Part shown: positions 9,178 to 18,393 of the stretch, piece by piece | How positions within the stretch are numbered: the stretch's first letter is position 1 | Layout: every line of letters starts with the position of its first letter | Source of the DNA: Bog-473 sp963788585 | GTDB taxonomy: Bacteria; Actinomycetota; Acidimicrobiia; Acidimicrobiales; RAAP-2 | Length of the DNA: 64,000 nt | Direction of reading: 5' to 3' | Assembly: GCA_963788585.1 (NCBI GenBank) | Contig: CAWBHA010000003.1 | Location: forward strand, 2,046,001-2,110,000 | The notes under the pieces: generated by a model | Seen by the model: only the letters and a program-made list of their open reading frames with translations | What the model was told of the DNA's origin: nothing | Databases searched by the model: none | Position numbers and translations under genes: made by a program

Positions 9178-10371
9178 CTACGTCGGGGAGCTGCGCCGCC
9201 GGGAGCGCAGCGCCCGCCGCAAGGTGCGGACCCGCCCGGGCGTCTCGGTGCGCCGCCGGGCCGTTGCAATCTGAGCATCGATCATCGGCTGCAGGGCGTC
9301 TCGCCACCGCTGGGCCATGAGGTCGAGGGTGAATTCCGACTCGCACCGGGCGCGCGCAGCCACGCCCATGGCGGCGCGGCGATCCGGGTCGTCGAGGAGC
9401 AGTGCCACCGCGGCCGTCATCGCGGCGGCCGAGTCGTCGACGATGAACCCGGTGCGGCCATCGCACAGAACGGTCGCGGCCCCGGGCACGGACGTGGACA
9501 CGGCCGGGAGGCCGCTCAGCCCCGCCTCGATCAACACGCCCGGCATGCCCTCACCGGTGGGCAGGCTGGTGAACACCAACACGTCCGAGCGGCGGAGGAG
9601 TTCGGGCACATCCGCACGGGGACCGAGGAGCTCGATGCCTTGGGCCGTCGCCAAAGGGCCCAGTGTGCCGGCCAGCGGCCCGTCGCCGACCATGACGGCG
9701 CGCACGGCGTGGCCCTCGGCCCTCAGGCGGCGTACGACCTCGACGAACCGATCGGGCCGCTTCTGAGGTGTCAGCGCACCAACGAATATGAGCGAGCGGG
9801 CGGCTGCCTCGGGCGGCCCCGATCGGGGCCGGAACCGGGAGGGGTCTCGTCCGTTGGGTATCACCACCGCCTTCCGCGGGAGGACGCGGAACCGTTGCGT
9901 GCACTCCTCGAACACCTCGTCGCCCACCGCAACGACGAGTGCCGCCTGCGCCATGATGCATCTCCACATCCGTTCGTGCAGCAGCGTCGGTGGTCCCGCG
10001 TAGGTCCCGATGACGCAATAGACCAGTGGGCGTCCCGAGCCGACGACCGCGGGGAGCGCATACTTCATTGCGTCACCGCCATGGGCGACGACCGCGGCCG
10101 GGTCGACTTGGGCGAGAACCCTGCGCAATTCGCGCGCGAGTCGCGGGTCGAATCCCTCGGCGGGACGGCTGCCCGCGGGATGTCCCAGGGCCAGGTCGAC
10201 CTCCACCTCGGGCGGGCCTTCGAACAGGCCGAGCAGGCGGTGGCGGATCACTCCCAGCTGGTTGAGTCGGTCCACGAGAACGCGGGCCGCGCGTTGCGCA
10301 CCTCGGCCGCGGGGTGAGGGGATGACGTGCACGACCAGCGGAGCGCCATCGTTGTCGAGATGCGGCGTCAT
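9178..10371 (-). CDS. Glycosyltransferase family 4
   Basis: 397 residues from the ATG at 10371; the open frame continues far upstream but without protein-like sequence. The start matches the GT-B N-domain (VVHVIPSPRGRGAQRAARVLVDRL). The C-domain has FVGALTPQKRPDRFVEVVRRL and the nucleotide-sugar motif region FTSLPTGEGMPGVLIEAGLSGLP, equivalent to the EGxPxxxxEAxAxGxP signature of GT4. It would transfer a sugar from a nucleotide donor, with retention, to a lipid-linked acceptor in the cytosol. The C-terminal 30 residues are very Arg-rich, which may aid membrane association. It faces divergently from the GT4 gene at 10,595. Donor and acceptor are unknown. Confidence 0.85.
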   Translation of the reverse strand: MTPHLDNDGAPLVVHVIPSPRGRGAQRAARVLVDRLNQLGVIRHRLLGLFEGPPEVEVDLALGHPAGSRPAEGFDPRLARELRRVLAQVDPAAVVAHGGDAMKYALPAVVGSGRPLVYCVIGTYAGPPTLLHERMWRCIMAQAALVVAVGDEVFEECTQRFRVLPRKAVVIPNGRDPSRFRPRSGPPEAAARSLIFVGALTPQKRPDRFVEVVRRLRAEGHAVRAVMVGDGPLAGTLGPLATAQGIELLGPRADVPELLRRSDVLVFTSLPTGEGMPGVLIEAGLSGLPAVSTSVPGAATVLCDGRTGFIVDDSAAAMTAAVALLLDDPDRRAAMGVAARARCESEFTLDLMAQRWRDALQPMIDAQIATARRRTETPGRVRTLRRALRSRRRSSPT

Positions 10372-10532
10372 CTCCGAGCGTCCTCTCCTGGTCCTGGCCG
10401 TGGCGACCGCACGGTAGCAGCGGACGTCGCGAGTAGCATTCGACGGCCTGGTTCCCGCTACGATTGCCCGTCCTGGGGGAGTGGGGACGATTGCTCGACC
10501 TGCTGCCCCCGTCGTCGAGCCCCCGGGGTGTG

Positions 10533-10598
10533 ATGCAGACGTTGGGATTGGCCTATGAGTACCCGTGGCCGGCCAACAATGGGCCCGGTGCTCCGTGA
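10533..10598 (+). pseudogene. N-terminal remnant of a PWP-type glycosyltransferase (21 codons)
   Basis: A short frame starting ATG at 10533 reads MQTLGLAYEYPWPANNG and then stops at 10596-10598, the TGA overlapping the GTG start of the next gene. The segment resembles the opening beta-strand and PWP loop shared by the three GT4 paralogs of this window (DVPWPPLGG, DFPWPKIQGG, DFPWPSLGGG). It may be a leftover of a lost paralog or a leader peptide coupled to the next start. It is short, so chance resemblance is possible. Confidence 0.35.
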
Positions 10599-11824
10599 GG
10601 TCGCTGCTGGTGGCCGACGACGTGCCGTGGCCACCGCTCGGGGGCGCGCTCATCCGCCTGGCCCAGGTCGTGGAGGCGGTGTCGTCGGTCTCCGACCTGG
10701 ACCTGTTCGTCCTCCATAACCCGCACCACTCGAACGTCGAGGTCCCACCGACAATCTCCGTGGTGCGGTCGAAGGGCGTGCCGTACCCACGCGCGTCTGC
10801 ACTCCCTCGATGGCGCCTCGAGTGGGCGACCCGCCGGGGCCTCCCGGTCGAGGTGGTCATGTCCCGAGCCGACCGCGGGCCCCGCGTCGCACTCCGCGAC
10901 TGGGCCCGTCCGCCCTATGACGTGGTGTGGTTCTCGACCGCGCGCTCGTACGAATGGACGGGGCGGCCGGACCTCGGGCCGACCATCGTGGACCTGGACA
11001 ACCTCGAGGATGTCAAGGCCCGGCTACGGGCCGAGCTCTTGGAAGAACAGCTGCGATCGGCTGACACAGACAGCTCGTTACGAAGCCGCCTGGCCCGTTA
11101 CCAGATCCGGCTCAACGCCAGCGACTGGCGCCGGTTTCAGCGGTCGGTGGCGGCACAGGTTGAGCGGGTCGTGATCGCTAGCGACCTCGACGCGGCTCGA
11201 TGCGGGCTGTCCAACGTCACCGTGATCCCGAACACGTACCCGCGACCACGGCGATCGGCTGGGAACCCGGCCGAGGGTGGGCCACCCGTCGTGCTCTTCC
11301 AGGCGCACCTCGGCTACCCACCCAACATCGACGCGGCGGAATGGCTGGCGATGGCAATCGCCCCGCGCATCCGCATGGCAGTCCCGGCCACAGAGATACG
11401 GCTCGTCGGCCGGCCCGCCACGAACGTCGAGCAGCTGCACCGGCCCGGAGTCCTGACCGTCGTGGGCCAGGTCCCCTCTATGGAGGAGGAGCTGTCACGG
11501 GCCTCGGTGGCCGTGGTCCCGATCCGCTATGGCAGCGGGACACGGGTGAAGATCCTGGAGTCCTTCGCGCACCGCGTCCCGGTGGTGTCCACGACCCTCG
11601 GAGCGGAGGGACTCGACGTCGAGGACGGCGTGCACCTTCTGCTGGCCGACGATCCAGAGAAGTTCGCCGCGGCCACGGTGCGGCTTCTGGGCGACCCCGG
11701 GCTGCGTGTGCGCCTGACCGAGGCGGCGGAGGCGCGCTACCTCGACCGCTACGACGGCCGCGTGGCCGATCAGGGAGTGCGACGCCTCGTCGAGGACGTG
11801 GCGCGCACGAGCACGCGTTCGTAG
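10595..11824 (+). CDS. Glycosyltransferase family 4, PWP-motif paralog 1
   Basis: 409 residues from the GTG at 10595, chosen because both paralogs start at the same point (VRSLLVADDVPWP; MKILIVASDFPWP; VRILMVAEDFPWP). The N-domain includes PYDVVWFSTARSYEW and LGPTIVDLDNLEDVKAR, and the C-domain includes VVPIRYGSGTRVKILESFAHR with the conserved late Glu, then VVSTTLGAEGLDVEDGVHLLLAD, typical of GT4 enzymes. The 3' end overlaps the convergent GT4 gene by 55 bases (11770-11824). Related copies are at 24191-25423 and 62791-64000, so this is a small in-locus family. The sugar donor is not predictable. Confidence 0.83.
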   Translation: MRSLLVADDVPWPPLGGALIRLAQVVEAVSSVSDLDLFVLHNPHHSNVEVPPTISVVRSKGVPYPRASALPRWRLEWATRRGLPVEVVMSRADRGPRVALRDWARPPYDVVWFSTARSYEWTGRPDLGPTIVDLDNLEDVKARLRAELLEEQLRSADTDSSLRSRLARYQIRLNASDWRRFQRSVAAQVERVVIASDLDAARCGLSNVTVIPNTYPRPRRSAGNPAEGGPPVVLFQAHLGYPPNIDAAEWLAMAIAPRIRMAVPATEIRLVGRPATNVEQLHRPGVLTVVGQVPSMEEELSRASVAVVPIRYGSGTRVKILESFAHRVPVVSTTLGAEGLDVEDGVHLLLADDPEKFAAATVRLLGDPGLRVRLTEAAEARYLDRYDGRVADQGVRRLVEDVARTSTRS

Positions 11825-12957
11825 GCGGCCATCGTCTTGGACACGACGGCTCGGTCGTCGAACTCGGCCTCAGCCTTGCGCCGGCCCGCAATGCCCATGG
11901 CACGGCGGCGCGACGGGTCGACGACCAACTCCTCGATCGCCGCCGCCAGCCGCGCGGGGTCGTGGAGCGGGACGAGCAGCCCGGATGCTCCATGGGAGAC
12001 GACCTGTCGGCACCCCCGGATGTCGGTGGCGATCACCGGCAGGCCGCACGCCGCCGCCTCCATGGCCGATCGGGGAAAGCCCTCGCGGTACGACGGCAGT
12101 ACGAAGAGATCAAAGGCCGGGTAGATGTGCTCCATGTCGTCCCTGCTCCCGGCGAAGACGATGTGGGCCCGCCGGCGAGCCTCCTCGAGCTCTTCCGGAG
12201 AGATGGCGTCGGCCTTGTCCGGATCGGATCCTCCGACGACGACGAAGACCACGTCGGGATGCGTTTCGCGCATGCGTGCAGCCGCCGCAAAGAGCTCGCG
12301 GAAGCCCTTCTGCCACACGAGACGCGCCACCACGCCCACCACGACGGCGTCCTGCTCGAGCCCGAGGTCCACTCTCGCCTGTCGACGACTGTGCTCCTGT
12401 GCCTCGGATTGGAAGCGCCGCAGGTCGACGCCGTTGCCGAGCAGCACCAGCTTGTGGCTCGGCACGCCCAGGCGGGTCAACACCGCCAGGTCCTCAGGGT
12501 TCTGGACGAGCTCTGCCCCCGAGCACATCGAGGCGCCGCGTTCGAGGGCGTACACCAGAGCTTTCCGTGACGGCCGATCCTCTGGGCTGGCGTAGAGGCC
12601 GTGCACCGTGTTGACCACGCCGCGCACCCCGGCGGCACGAGCGGCCACCCTTCCGTAGACGCCCGGTTTGGGATTGTGGGTGTGGACGATGTCGGGTCTG
12701 AGCCGTCGAAAGAGCTGGAACAGTTCGGCGAACGCCATGATGTCCTGGCCGACCGCCGTGGACCGAGTGGCGTGGTGCAGGGGCTCATGCCGGATGCCCC
12801 ATGACTCCAGCTGGCCTACGAACGGGCCGGGAGCCGACACGCCGACCACCTCCATCCCCGCGTCGGCAAAGGCGCGGAGCTGCGGCCCCAGCAGGAGCGC
12901 GAGGCTCATGTCGACCGTCGTGACATGGACCAGCTTCTTCCCGACCAGCGTGCTCAA
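11770..12957 (-). CDS. Glycosyltransferase family 4 (PglA/WbpX-like)
   Basis: 395 residues from a TTG at 12957 that overlaps the TGA of the upstream GT4 gene (TTGA), indicating coupled translation; no ATG or GTG is available before the first beta-strand KKLVHVTTVD. The N-domain has HTHNPKPGVYGRVAARAAG, a hallmark of the GT4 branch acting on undecaprenyl-linked acceptors. The C-domain has VARLVWQKGFRELFAAAARM and PSYREGFPRSAMEAAACGLPVIATDIRG, with the EGFPRSxxEA donor-binding signature complete. It likely adds one sugar to the growing lipid-linked repeat unit. Confidence 0.88.
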   Translation of the reverse strand: MSTLVGKKLVHVTTVDMSLALLLGPQLRAFADAGMEVVGVSAPGPFVGQLESWGIRHEPLHHATRSTAVGQDIMAFAELFQLFRRLRPDIVHTHNPKPGVYGRVAARAAGVRGVVNTVHGLYASPEDRPSRKALVYALERGASMCSGAELVQNPEDLAVLTRLGVPSHKLVLLGNGVDLRRFQSEAQEHSRRQARVDLGLEQDAVVVGVVARLVWQKGFRELFAAAARMRETHPDVVFVVVGGSDPDKADAISPEELEEARRRAHIVFAGSRDDMEHIYPAFDLFVLPSYREGFPRSAMEAAACGLPVIATDIRGCRQVVSHGASGLLVPLHDPARLAAAIEELVVDPSRRRAMGIAGRRKAEAEFDDRAVVSKTMAAYERVLVRATSSTRRRTP

Positions 12958-14102
12958 CGTGAACGGGCCACCTGCAGGTAGACGTCACCAACGGCTCGGC
13001 TGGCCTGTCCGATGTCGAACATCGGACTCCGACTCTTGGCCTGCCGACCCAGACGATCACGCAGTTCCGGGTCCGATGCCAACCGTTTCATGGCTTGGGC
13101 AAGGAGCGCGGGATCGCCGGGTGGCACGAGGAGAGCGTCCACTTCGTCTTCCAGGACCTGGGGGACTCCTCCGACGCGTGAGGCCACAATGGGCAACCCG
13201 ACGCTGGTGGCCTCCATCAGCGCCACCGGAAGTCCCTCGTGATGCGACGCCAGAACGAACGCGTCGGAGCCCACCAGCAATTGCAGCACGTCATCGCGCT
13301 GACCGAGGAACTGGAAGCGATCGCCGAGACCCAGCTCGAGGTGACGAGCCCGCAGCGCATCGGCCAAAGGGCCCCGCCCCACTGCCGCGACCCGGATCGG
13401 GGGATCACAGTCCGCGACGGCCTTGGCCGCCTCCATCAGCACGTCGTATCCCTTCTCGGGGCGGAGGTTCGCCACGGTGATGAACAAGAGCTCGTCGTCA
13501 TCGACGCCGAGCTCGGACCGCACGAGGGCACTGAGCTCAGCCCGTCGGGCGAGCAAGGAATCCGAGACGGCCAGGTCGACACCATGGACGACGGTCGTGG
13601 CCCGCTTTTGCAGCGACGCCGGCAGAGCGTCGTAGGACGCCTGTGAGACGGCGACAAGCTGTTCTCCCCGCGCCATCGAGCTCCGCAGCAATGCGCGGTT
13701 CACCAGGCGGGCGCGGTCCCAGAGGCTGTGCTCGGTGTACACGACGCCTGGCCGGGAGGAACGTGGCAGGGAAGCGACGACGAGCTGCCCCAATGCGGCT
13801 GCGTAGGGGAGGTGGAAGTGGACCACGTCGTACCGACCCGACAGAAGCCGTCGCCGGAGCGTTCCCATCCATCGCAGATCGGCGTTGTTGGTGGCACCGA
13901 GGGGGTGTACCGGCGTTCCGCCGGCCCGTATCGCCGGTACCAGCGCATCCTGGCTTCGCAGAACGTAGGCGACCTCGTACTCGAACCGGGATCGATCCAC
14001 GGTCGCCGCCATGTCCACCAACAGGCGTTCTGCCCCCCCGTAGCCGAGGCACTTGATCACGAGGAGCACGCGTAGGGGTCTGCCGGGTGCCCGGAGCGGC
14101 AT
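12954..14102 (-). CDS. Glycosyltransferase family 4
   Basis: 382 residues from the ATG at 14102, preceded by GAGGACGGC; upstream open frame is not protein-like. The start RVLLVIKCLGYGGAERLLVDMA is the classic GT4 opening with the GGAE loop. Later motifs are VANLRPEKGYDVLMEAAKAV and ASHHEGLPVALMEATSVGLPIVASRVGG. It is a cytosolic GT-B enzyme, probably transferring a hexose, HexNAc or rhamnose to a lipid-linked intermediate. It is the first gene of a coupled pair with the next GT4. It diverges from the ABC exporter genes with 136 bases between starts. Confidence 0.88.
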   Translation of the reverse strand: MPLRAPGRPLRVLLVIKCLGYGGAERLLVDMAATVDRSRFEYEVAYVLRSQDALVPAIRAGGTPVHPLGATNNADLRWMGTLRRRLLSGRYDVVHFHLPYAAALGQLVVASLPRSSRPGVVYTEHSLWDRARLVNRALLRSSMARGEQLVAVSQASYDALPASLQKRATTVVHGVDLAVSDSLLARRAELSALVRSELGVDDDELLFITVANLRPEKGYDVLMEAAKAVADCDPPIRVAAVGRGPLADALRARHLELGLGDRFQFLGQRDDVLQLLVGSDAFVLASHHEGLPVALMEATSVGLPIVASRVGGVPQVLEDEVDALLVPPGDPALLAQAMKRLASDPELRDRLGRQAKSRSPMFDIGQASRAVGDVYLQVARSR

Positions 14103-14238
14103 GCCGTCCTCAACGCTCACCAGGTGATCGTACCGGCCCGTGCTCTGACCGGCCGTTACGCAGGTGTTTTCCCGGTGCGCGATACTGTCACTCTTCCATG
14201 TCGGTGTGAACGAGGGCCTGCGTTCGCGGGTGGAGAGG

Positions 14239-15162
14239 ATGATGCATTCGATGGCCTTGTCGACTCCCGCGGAGGGAGGGACGCCGTCGGCCTTGGGGAA
14301 CAAGAGGGCAGGCGAGGGCGCCGAGGTGCCTGACGAGCCGGCTCCCGACCTGATCTATCGCCACCACGCCCGCTTCTGGACGTCCATCCGCGACCTCTGG
14401 ACAAGCCGCGACATTATCTACACGCTGGCCGAACGGGACATCCGGGCCCAGTACAAGCAGGCCACATTGGGACTGGCTTGGGCCCTGATCGCCCCGGTCG
14501 CCATGCTCGTCATCTTCAGCATCATCTTCTCCCGCACCAAGGCCTTGGGTATTCCACCCGGGATCCCCTACCCGCTCTTCGCCTTCATCGGGATCCTGTC
14601 TTGGACGTTCTTCTCCCAAGCGTTGGGGTCCGGTGGCACGGCGTTGCTGACCAACCACGAGCTGATGAGCAAGACGCAGTTCCCACGGGAGTGTTTTCCC
14701 CTGGAGACGATCTTGGTGAACGCGGTAAACGGCGTACTGGCGTGGATCCCGCTGGTGGTGCTGTTCTTCTGGTACCACTTCGTCCCGTACGCGACGACCG
14801 TGTGGGTGCCACTCTTCATCGTTATCGAGGTGATGTTCACCATCGGCATGACGCTCGCGATGTCCGCCCTGATCATCCAGATGCGCGACCTGGCGCAGGT
14901 TCTGCCCATCGTCATCCAGTTGGGTCTGTTCGTCACGCCGGTGATCTGGGAGTTCTCTCTCATCCCGGCGAAACTCCGGATCGTCTACGGCTTCTTCAAC
15001 CCCTTGGGGCCGGTGATCGACGACACCCGACGCGCCATGCTCCTCGGCCAGAATCCCGCATGGGCACCCCTCCTGGCCGCCATCGCCGGCACCGTCTTCT
15101 ACCTAGTGGCGGGCTATCGGATCTTCAAGCGATTCGAGGTGAACTTTGCCGACATTGCCTAA
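14239..15162 (+). CDS. wzm: ABC-2 polysaccharide export permease (Wzm)
   Basis: 307 residues from ATG 14239, after GGAGAGG; a second ATG follows directly at 14242 and is nearly as good. After a soluble lead of about 65 residues, an amphipathic WTSIRDLWTSRDIIYTLAERDIRAQYKQ segment precedes about six membrane helices, the pattern of O-antigen/teichoic-acid exporters (Wzm, TagG, RfbD). LGLAWALIAPVAMLVIFSIIFSR and FPRECFPLE are typical of the family. It forms the channel that moves a finished lipid-linked polymer across the membrane. Its partner ATPase overlaps the 3' end by 17 bases. Confidence 0.9.
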   Translation: MMHSMALSTPAEGGTPSALGNKRAGEGAEVPDEPAPDLIYRHHARFWTSIRDLWTSRDIIYTLAERDIRAQYKQATLGLAWALIAPVAMLVIFSIIFSRTKALGIPPGIPYPLFAFIGILSWTFFSQALGSGGTALLTNHELMSKTQFPRECFPLETILVNAVNGVLAWIPLVVLFFWYHFVPYATTVWVPLFIVIEVMFTIGMTLAMSALIIQMRDLAQVLPIVIQLGLFVTPVIWEFSLIPAKLRIVYGFFNPLGPVIDDTRRAMLLGQNPAWAPLLAAIAGTVFYLVAGYRIFKRFEVNFADIA

Positions 15163-16336
15163 CGGGTCGATCCGCGTTGAGCACGTGTGGAAGAAGTTCC
15201 GCGCCGACCGCACGGCGCCGCTCTTCTACGACCAGATCCTCCGCGCGGGCCGGTCGCTGCGCAAGGGCGCGAAGGGCTACCGCTGGGTGCTGAAGGACGT
15301 CAGCGTCAACGTCGAACCGGGTGGGACGCTGGGGCTCATCGGCATCAACGGCTCCGGGAAGACGACGCTGCTCAAGATCATCAGCGGAACCACGTACCAG
15401 TCAGCGGGCGAGTGCCAGGCGGTGGGTCGCCTGGGTGCGCTCTTGAGCGTGACAAGCGGCATCCATCCCGACTTGACGGGACGAGAGAACGTCTTCCTCT
15501 ACGGTGCCGTGCTCGGCATGCGCCGCAAGCTCTCGCACGAGCGATTCGACCAGATCGTTCAGTTCGCCGGGCTCGAGGACGCCATCGACCGTCAGGTCAA
15601 GTTCTTTTCCCTCGGCATGCAGATGCGCCTGGGCTTCTCCATTGCCGCCTTCCTGGAACCCGACATCCTGCTCGTCGACGAGGTGCTGTCTGTCGGCGAC
15701 GCCAATTTCCAACAGAAGTGCCTCCGACGGATCGAAGAGATCGTGCGGCTCGGCACCACGCTCATCTACGTCTCACACGACCTCGTGTCGGTCGAAGCGA
15801 CGTGCACACAGTCGCTGTGGTTGGCGGACGCGGTCGTACAGGCTGCGGGACCCACCAGGGAGGTGGCCTCCCTCTACCGCAAGTCCATCGAGCAGGACGC
15901 GTCGGTGGCCACCTCCAACGACGGCGTCGTCAAGCTGCTGGAATCAAGCATCACCGGCCCTGACGGCGGACAGGTCGTTGCGCTCGAGGACGCCGAGATC
16001 CGCCTGACGCTCAGTTCGCCCGAGTCGGTGGAGGCCGACTTCTTCGTCGGCGTCTCATTGGGCACGGCCTTTCCGATGTTCATCACCAAACACCACGGGC
16101 TCTTCCCGTCCGGTGACTTCGAGGTCATCTGCCGATTGCACAACGTCCCGCTGGCCAAGGGCCGCTATTCCGTCTGGACGGCGATGACGAGCTTCGGCAA
16201 GTGGGCCGACACCCCCCTGCTCCCGTGGAAGCCCGCGGTGGCCTTCGACGCCTTCGGTCCCGACATACTCGAGCCGCCAGAAGGCGTCATGGTTGCGACC
16301 CCTCTTCACGTCGGCACGAGTTGGAACGTCGAATGA
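15146..16336 (+). CDS. wzt: Polysaccharide ABC exporter ATPase with extended C-domain (Wzt)
   Basis: 396 residues from a TTG at 15146 with GAGGTG six bases upstream; it begins inside the permease gene. Walker A is GINGSGKTT (66-74), the signature is SLGMQMRLGF (155-164), Walker B is ILLVDEV (174-180) with the H-loop in YVSHDL. After residue about 255 there is an added domain of about 140 residues, mostly beta-strand, like the Wzt C-domain that binds a modified polymer end in O9a-type systems. This suggests export of a polymer whose terminus is capped or modified. Convergent with the following GT2 gene. Confidence 0.9.
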   Translation: MPTLPNGSIRVEHVWKKFRADRTAPLFYDQILRAGRSLRKGAKGYRWVLKDVSVNVEPGGTLGLIGINGSGKTTLLKIISGTTYQSAGECQAVGRLGALLSVTSGIHPDLTGRENVFLYGAVLGMRRKLSHERFDQIVQFAGLEDAIDRQVKFFSLGMQMRLGFSIAAFLEPDILLVDEVLSVGDANFQQKCLRRIEEIVRLGTTLIYVSHDLVSVEATCTQSLWLADAVVQAAGPTREVASLYRKSIEQDASVATSNDGVVKLLESSITGPDGGQVVALEDAEIRLTLSSPESVEADFFVGVSLGTAFPMFITKHHGLFPSGDFEVICRLHNVPLAKGRYSVWTAMTSFGKWADTPLLPWKPAVAFDAFGPDILEPPEGVMVATPLHVGTSWNVE

Positions 16337-16381
16337 GCGTCCGCTTGCACGCGAGGCACCGACGTGCGTCGTCGGGATGGC

Positions 16382-17251
16382 CTACGGAAAGAACGCCCGG
16401 AGGTGCAGCGAACCGGCGAGCCGGCCGGAACGAATAGCAAACGTCCGCACCCACTGACGACGACGGGGCCGCTGGACGAGCACGGGCAGGGCGATCGCCA
16501 ACCAGACCCACGCTTTGGCTGCACCCCGGACGTCGCGTCGCATGCCCGCAGGGCGGTAGCGCACGTAGAGCCGCGGCCCGCACCGTCCGTAGGCCCAGGC
16601 GGCGCGGAACGTGGGTAGTCCCGCGGCACGCTCGCGCTTCTCCACGATGGCGTCGGCCGCCACGGCGAACCGGTATCCCGCCAGTTGGAGCCGCCAGCAC
16701 AGGTCAACGTCCTCTTCCGGTGACAGGGTTTCGTCGAAGCCGTGTACGGCGTCGAAGACATCCCTGCGGACGGCAAGGTTGGCGCTGAGGCCGAAGGGGA
16801 GGAATCCCAGCTGACGAGTGGCCGCGGGAGCCGGAAGCGACTTCGGCGCCCCATCGAGGGCGCCGAAGTCGAAAACCCCCGCGACGAGCTCGGCGTCGCG
16901 AAGAGCCAGCAACATGGAGGCCACCCAGCCCGGTCGCACCACGTCGTCGGCGTCGCAGAAGGCCAGGAATCCGGCGCGGGCCGACCGGACCCCCATGTTC
17001 CGAGCCGCGGCCGCTCCTCGACGGGCCGAGGCGTCCAGCAGGTGGATGCGGGGGTCGCGCGCCGACCATCGCTCGACACACGAGCGAGTCCCGTCGTCGG
17101 AGCCGTTGTCGGCCACCATGACTTCCCATCCCGCCGGCACGTCCTGGGTCGACAGGGCCTGGAGTTGCTGTTCTATCCACGGCATGCCGTTCCGGACGGG
17201 TACCACCACGCTTATCAGCGGATGATCGTTCGCGCCCTGCTCGTCCGCCAC
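16382..17251 (-). CDS. Glycosyltransferase family 2
   Basis: 289 residues from the GTG at 17251, which has GGAGGG six bases upstream; another GTG at 17266 lacks a site. The GT-A fold begins LISVVVPVRNGMPWIEQQLQAL. ADNGSDDGT binds nucleotide and FCDADDV supplies the DxD metal site. GFDETLSPEEDVDLCWRLQLAGY holds the catalytic ED. A basic C-terminal part with a short hydrophobic stretch (AWVWLAIALPVLVQ) may anchor it. It would be an inverting transferase on the cytosolic face. It diverges from the next GT2 with only about 48 bases between starts. Confidence 0.86.
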   Translation of the reverse strand: MADEQGANDHPLISVVVPVRNGMPWIEQQLQALSTQDVPAGWEVMVADNGSDDGTRSCVERWSARDPRIHLLDASARRGAAAARNMGVRSARAGFLAFCDADDVVRPGWVASMLLALRDAELVAGVFDFGALDGAPKSLPAPAATRQLGFLPFGLSANLAVRRDVFDAVHGFDETLSPEEDVDLCWRLQLAGYRFAVAADAIVEKRERAAGLPTFRAAWAYGRCGPRLYVRYRPAGMRRDVRGAAKAWVWLAIALPVLVQRPRRRQWVRTFAIRSGRLAGSLHLRAFFP

Positions 17252-17298
17252 ACCGATGCCCTCCACGACCGTTGTTAGCCTATCGAGATGGGGACGGT

Positions 17299-18300
17299 GT
17301 GAAGAGCCATCCGAACGGATCCGATGAATCCGGTGCTCACGCGCGGCCGGTGCCGTCCTCGGTCTCGGCGGTCGTGCTCACGCATCGGAGGCCAAGACTG
17401 GCTACCGACGTGGTGCGCTCGCTCATCGCACGCGAAGGTCTTTCTCCCGCTCGGATCGTGGTGGTTGTCAACGGCTCCGGAGGCCTCGACGACGCTGCGT
17501 TGGAGTCCAGCATCCAACTGGTGCGACTGCCGCGCAACCTCGGGCCGGCCGGTGGTTTCGGTGCCGGCATGGAGGCCGCGTTCGCCGACCCCTCGGTGCA
17601 GTGGGCCTACCTGTGCGAAGACGACGTGGGGCTGTTCTCCCTCCCCAGTCCGCGGCTGGCCGACGTCGTGGGCCGGGCCGAGTGCCGGAACCGGCAGCCC
17701 GGGAGGCGCGTGGGCGCGGTGGTGGCCTACGGGCGTCGGTTTGTGGGCCGAGGGTCCCACACCGTCAACCTGGCCCCTCCCGCGGGGACCCCTTACGACC
17801 TGGTCCAGGTCGACGTCGCCAGCTGGGGGGCGACGTTGCTGGCACGACGCGTCTTCGATGCCGGCATCGTCCCCGATCCGGAGTGGTTCTTCGGGCTCGA
17901 GGACTTCGACTTCTTCTGTCGTGTCCGCCAGGGAGGATTCGACGTGTTGGTCGACGCTGCCTCGGCGCGGGCGGTGGCAGACCAACAGACGTCGGCCGGC
18001 CGGGCCGAGGCGCTTGGACGGCACCGCCCGACCGACGAACGCGAAACGTGGCGGTCCTATTACCACGCTCGGAACTCAATCCTGCTGGCCCGGCGCCACG
18101 GACGCCCCTCGTGGCACCTGTGGCATGCGGCCTACACCGCACGGCACCTGCAGCTCGCCACGGGAAGTGCCGAGCGCAAGGCGATCCTGCACGGCCTCTG
18201 GGACGGCATCCGGGGCCGCGTTGGTGAGAACCCCGGCTACGGTCGGACCGTGGGGGAGCTCTCCGAGGCGAGCGAGAATCCGGGTTCTCCGCGTGTGTGA
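17299..18300 (+). CDS. Glycosyltransferase family 2 (GlfT/rhamnosyltransferase-like)
   Basis: 333 residues from the GTG at 17299 with GGGGA upstream; an earlier TTG at 17272 is less likely. Motifs are SAVVLTHRRPRLATDVVRSL, RLPRNLGPAGGFGAGMEAAF, LCEDDVGLF (metal site) and WFFGLEDFDFFCRVRQGG (catalytic region), followed by YYHARNSILLARRHG. The HARN segment is common in GlfT-like galactofuranosyl and rhamnosyl GT2 enzymes. The acceptor is probably lipid-linked. The asparagine synthase gene follows after 93 bases that include a short repeat. Confidence 0.86.
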   Translation: MKSHPNGSDESGAHARPVPSSVSAVVLTHRRPRLATDVVRSLIAREGLSPARIVVVVNGSGGLDDAALESSIQLVRLPRNLGPAGGFGAGMEAAFADPSVQWAYLCEDDVGLFSLPSPRLADVVGRAECRNRQPGRRVGAVVAYGRRFVGRGSHTVNLAPPAGTPYDLVQVDVASWGATLLARRVFDAGIVPDPEWFFGLEDFDFFCRVRQGGFDVLVDAASARAVADQQTSAGRAEALGRHRPTDERETWRSYYHARNSILLARRHGRPSWHLWHAAYTARHLQLATGSAERKAILHGLWDGIRGRVGENPGYGRTVGELSEASENPGSPRV

Positions 18301-18340
18301 AGGCTGGTCCGCGTTCTCCGCGTCTCCGCGTTCTCCGCGT
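18284..18340. repeat. Three copies of an 11-mer GTTCTCCGCGT
   Basis: Exact copies start at 18284, 18313 and 18330. The first overlaps the 3' end of the GT2 gene and the other two lie in the spacer before the asparagine synthase gene. A regulatory site or a slippage product are both possible. Confidence 0.6.
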
Positions 18341-18393
18341 CGGGCTCGGTCGCGTCGGCTCCGGTCTTCTCGCCACGGCTGGGCTGAGTCGGC

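Noticed and set aside
10372..10860. N-terminal extension of the GT4 frame ending at 9178
   Set aside because: It runs antisense into the divergent GT4 gene and lacks protein-like composition.
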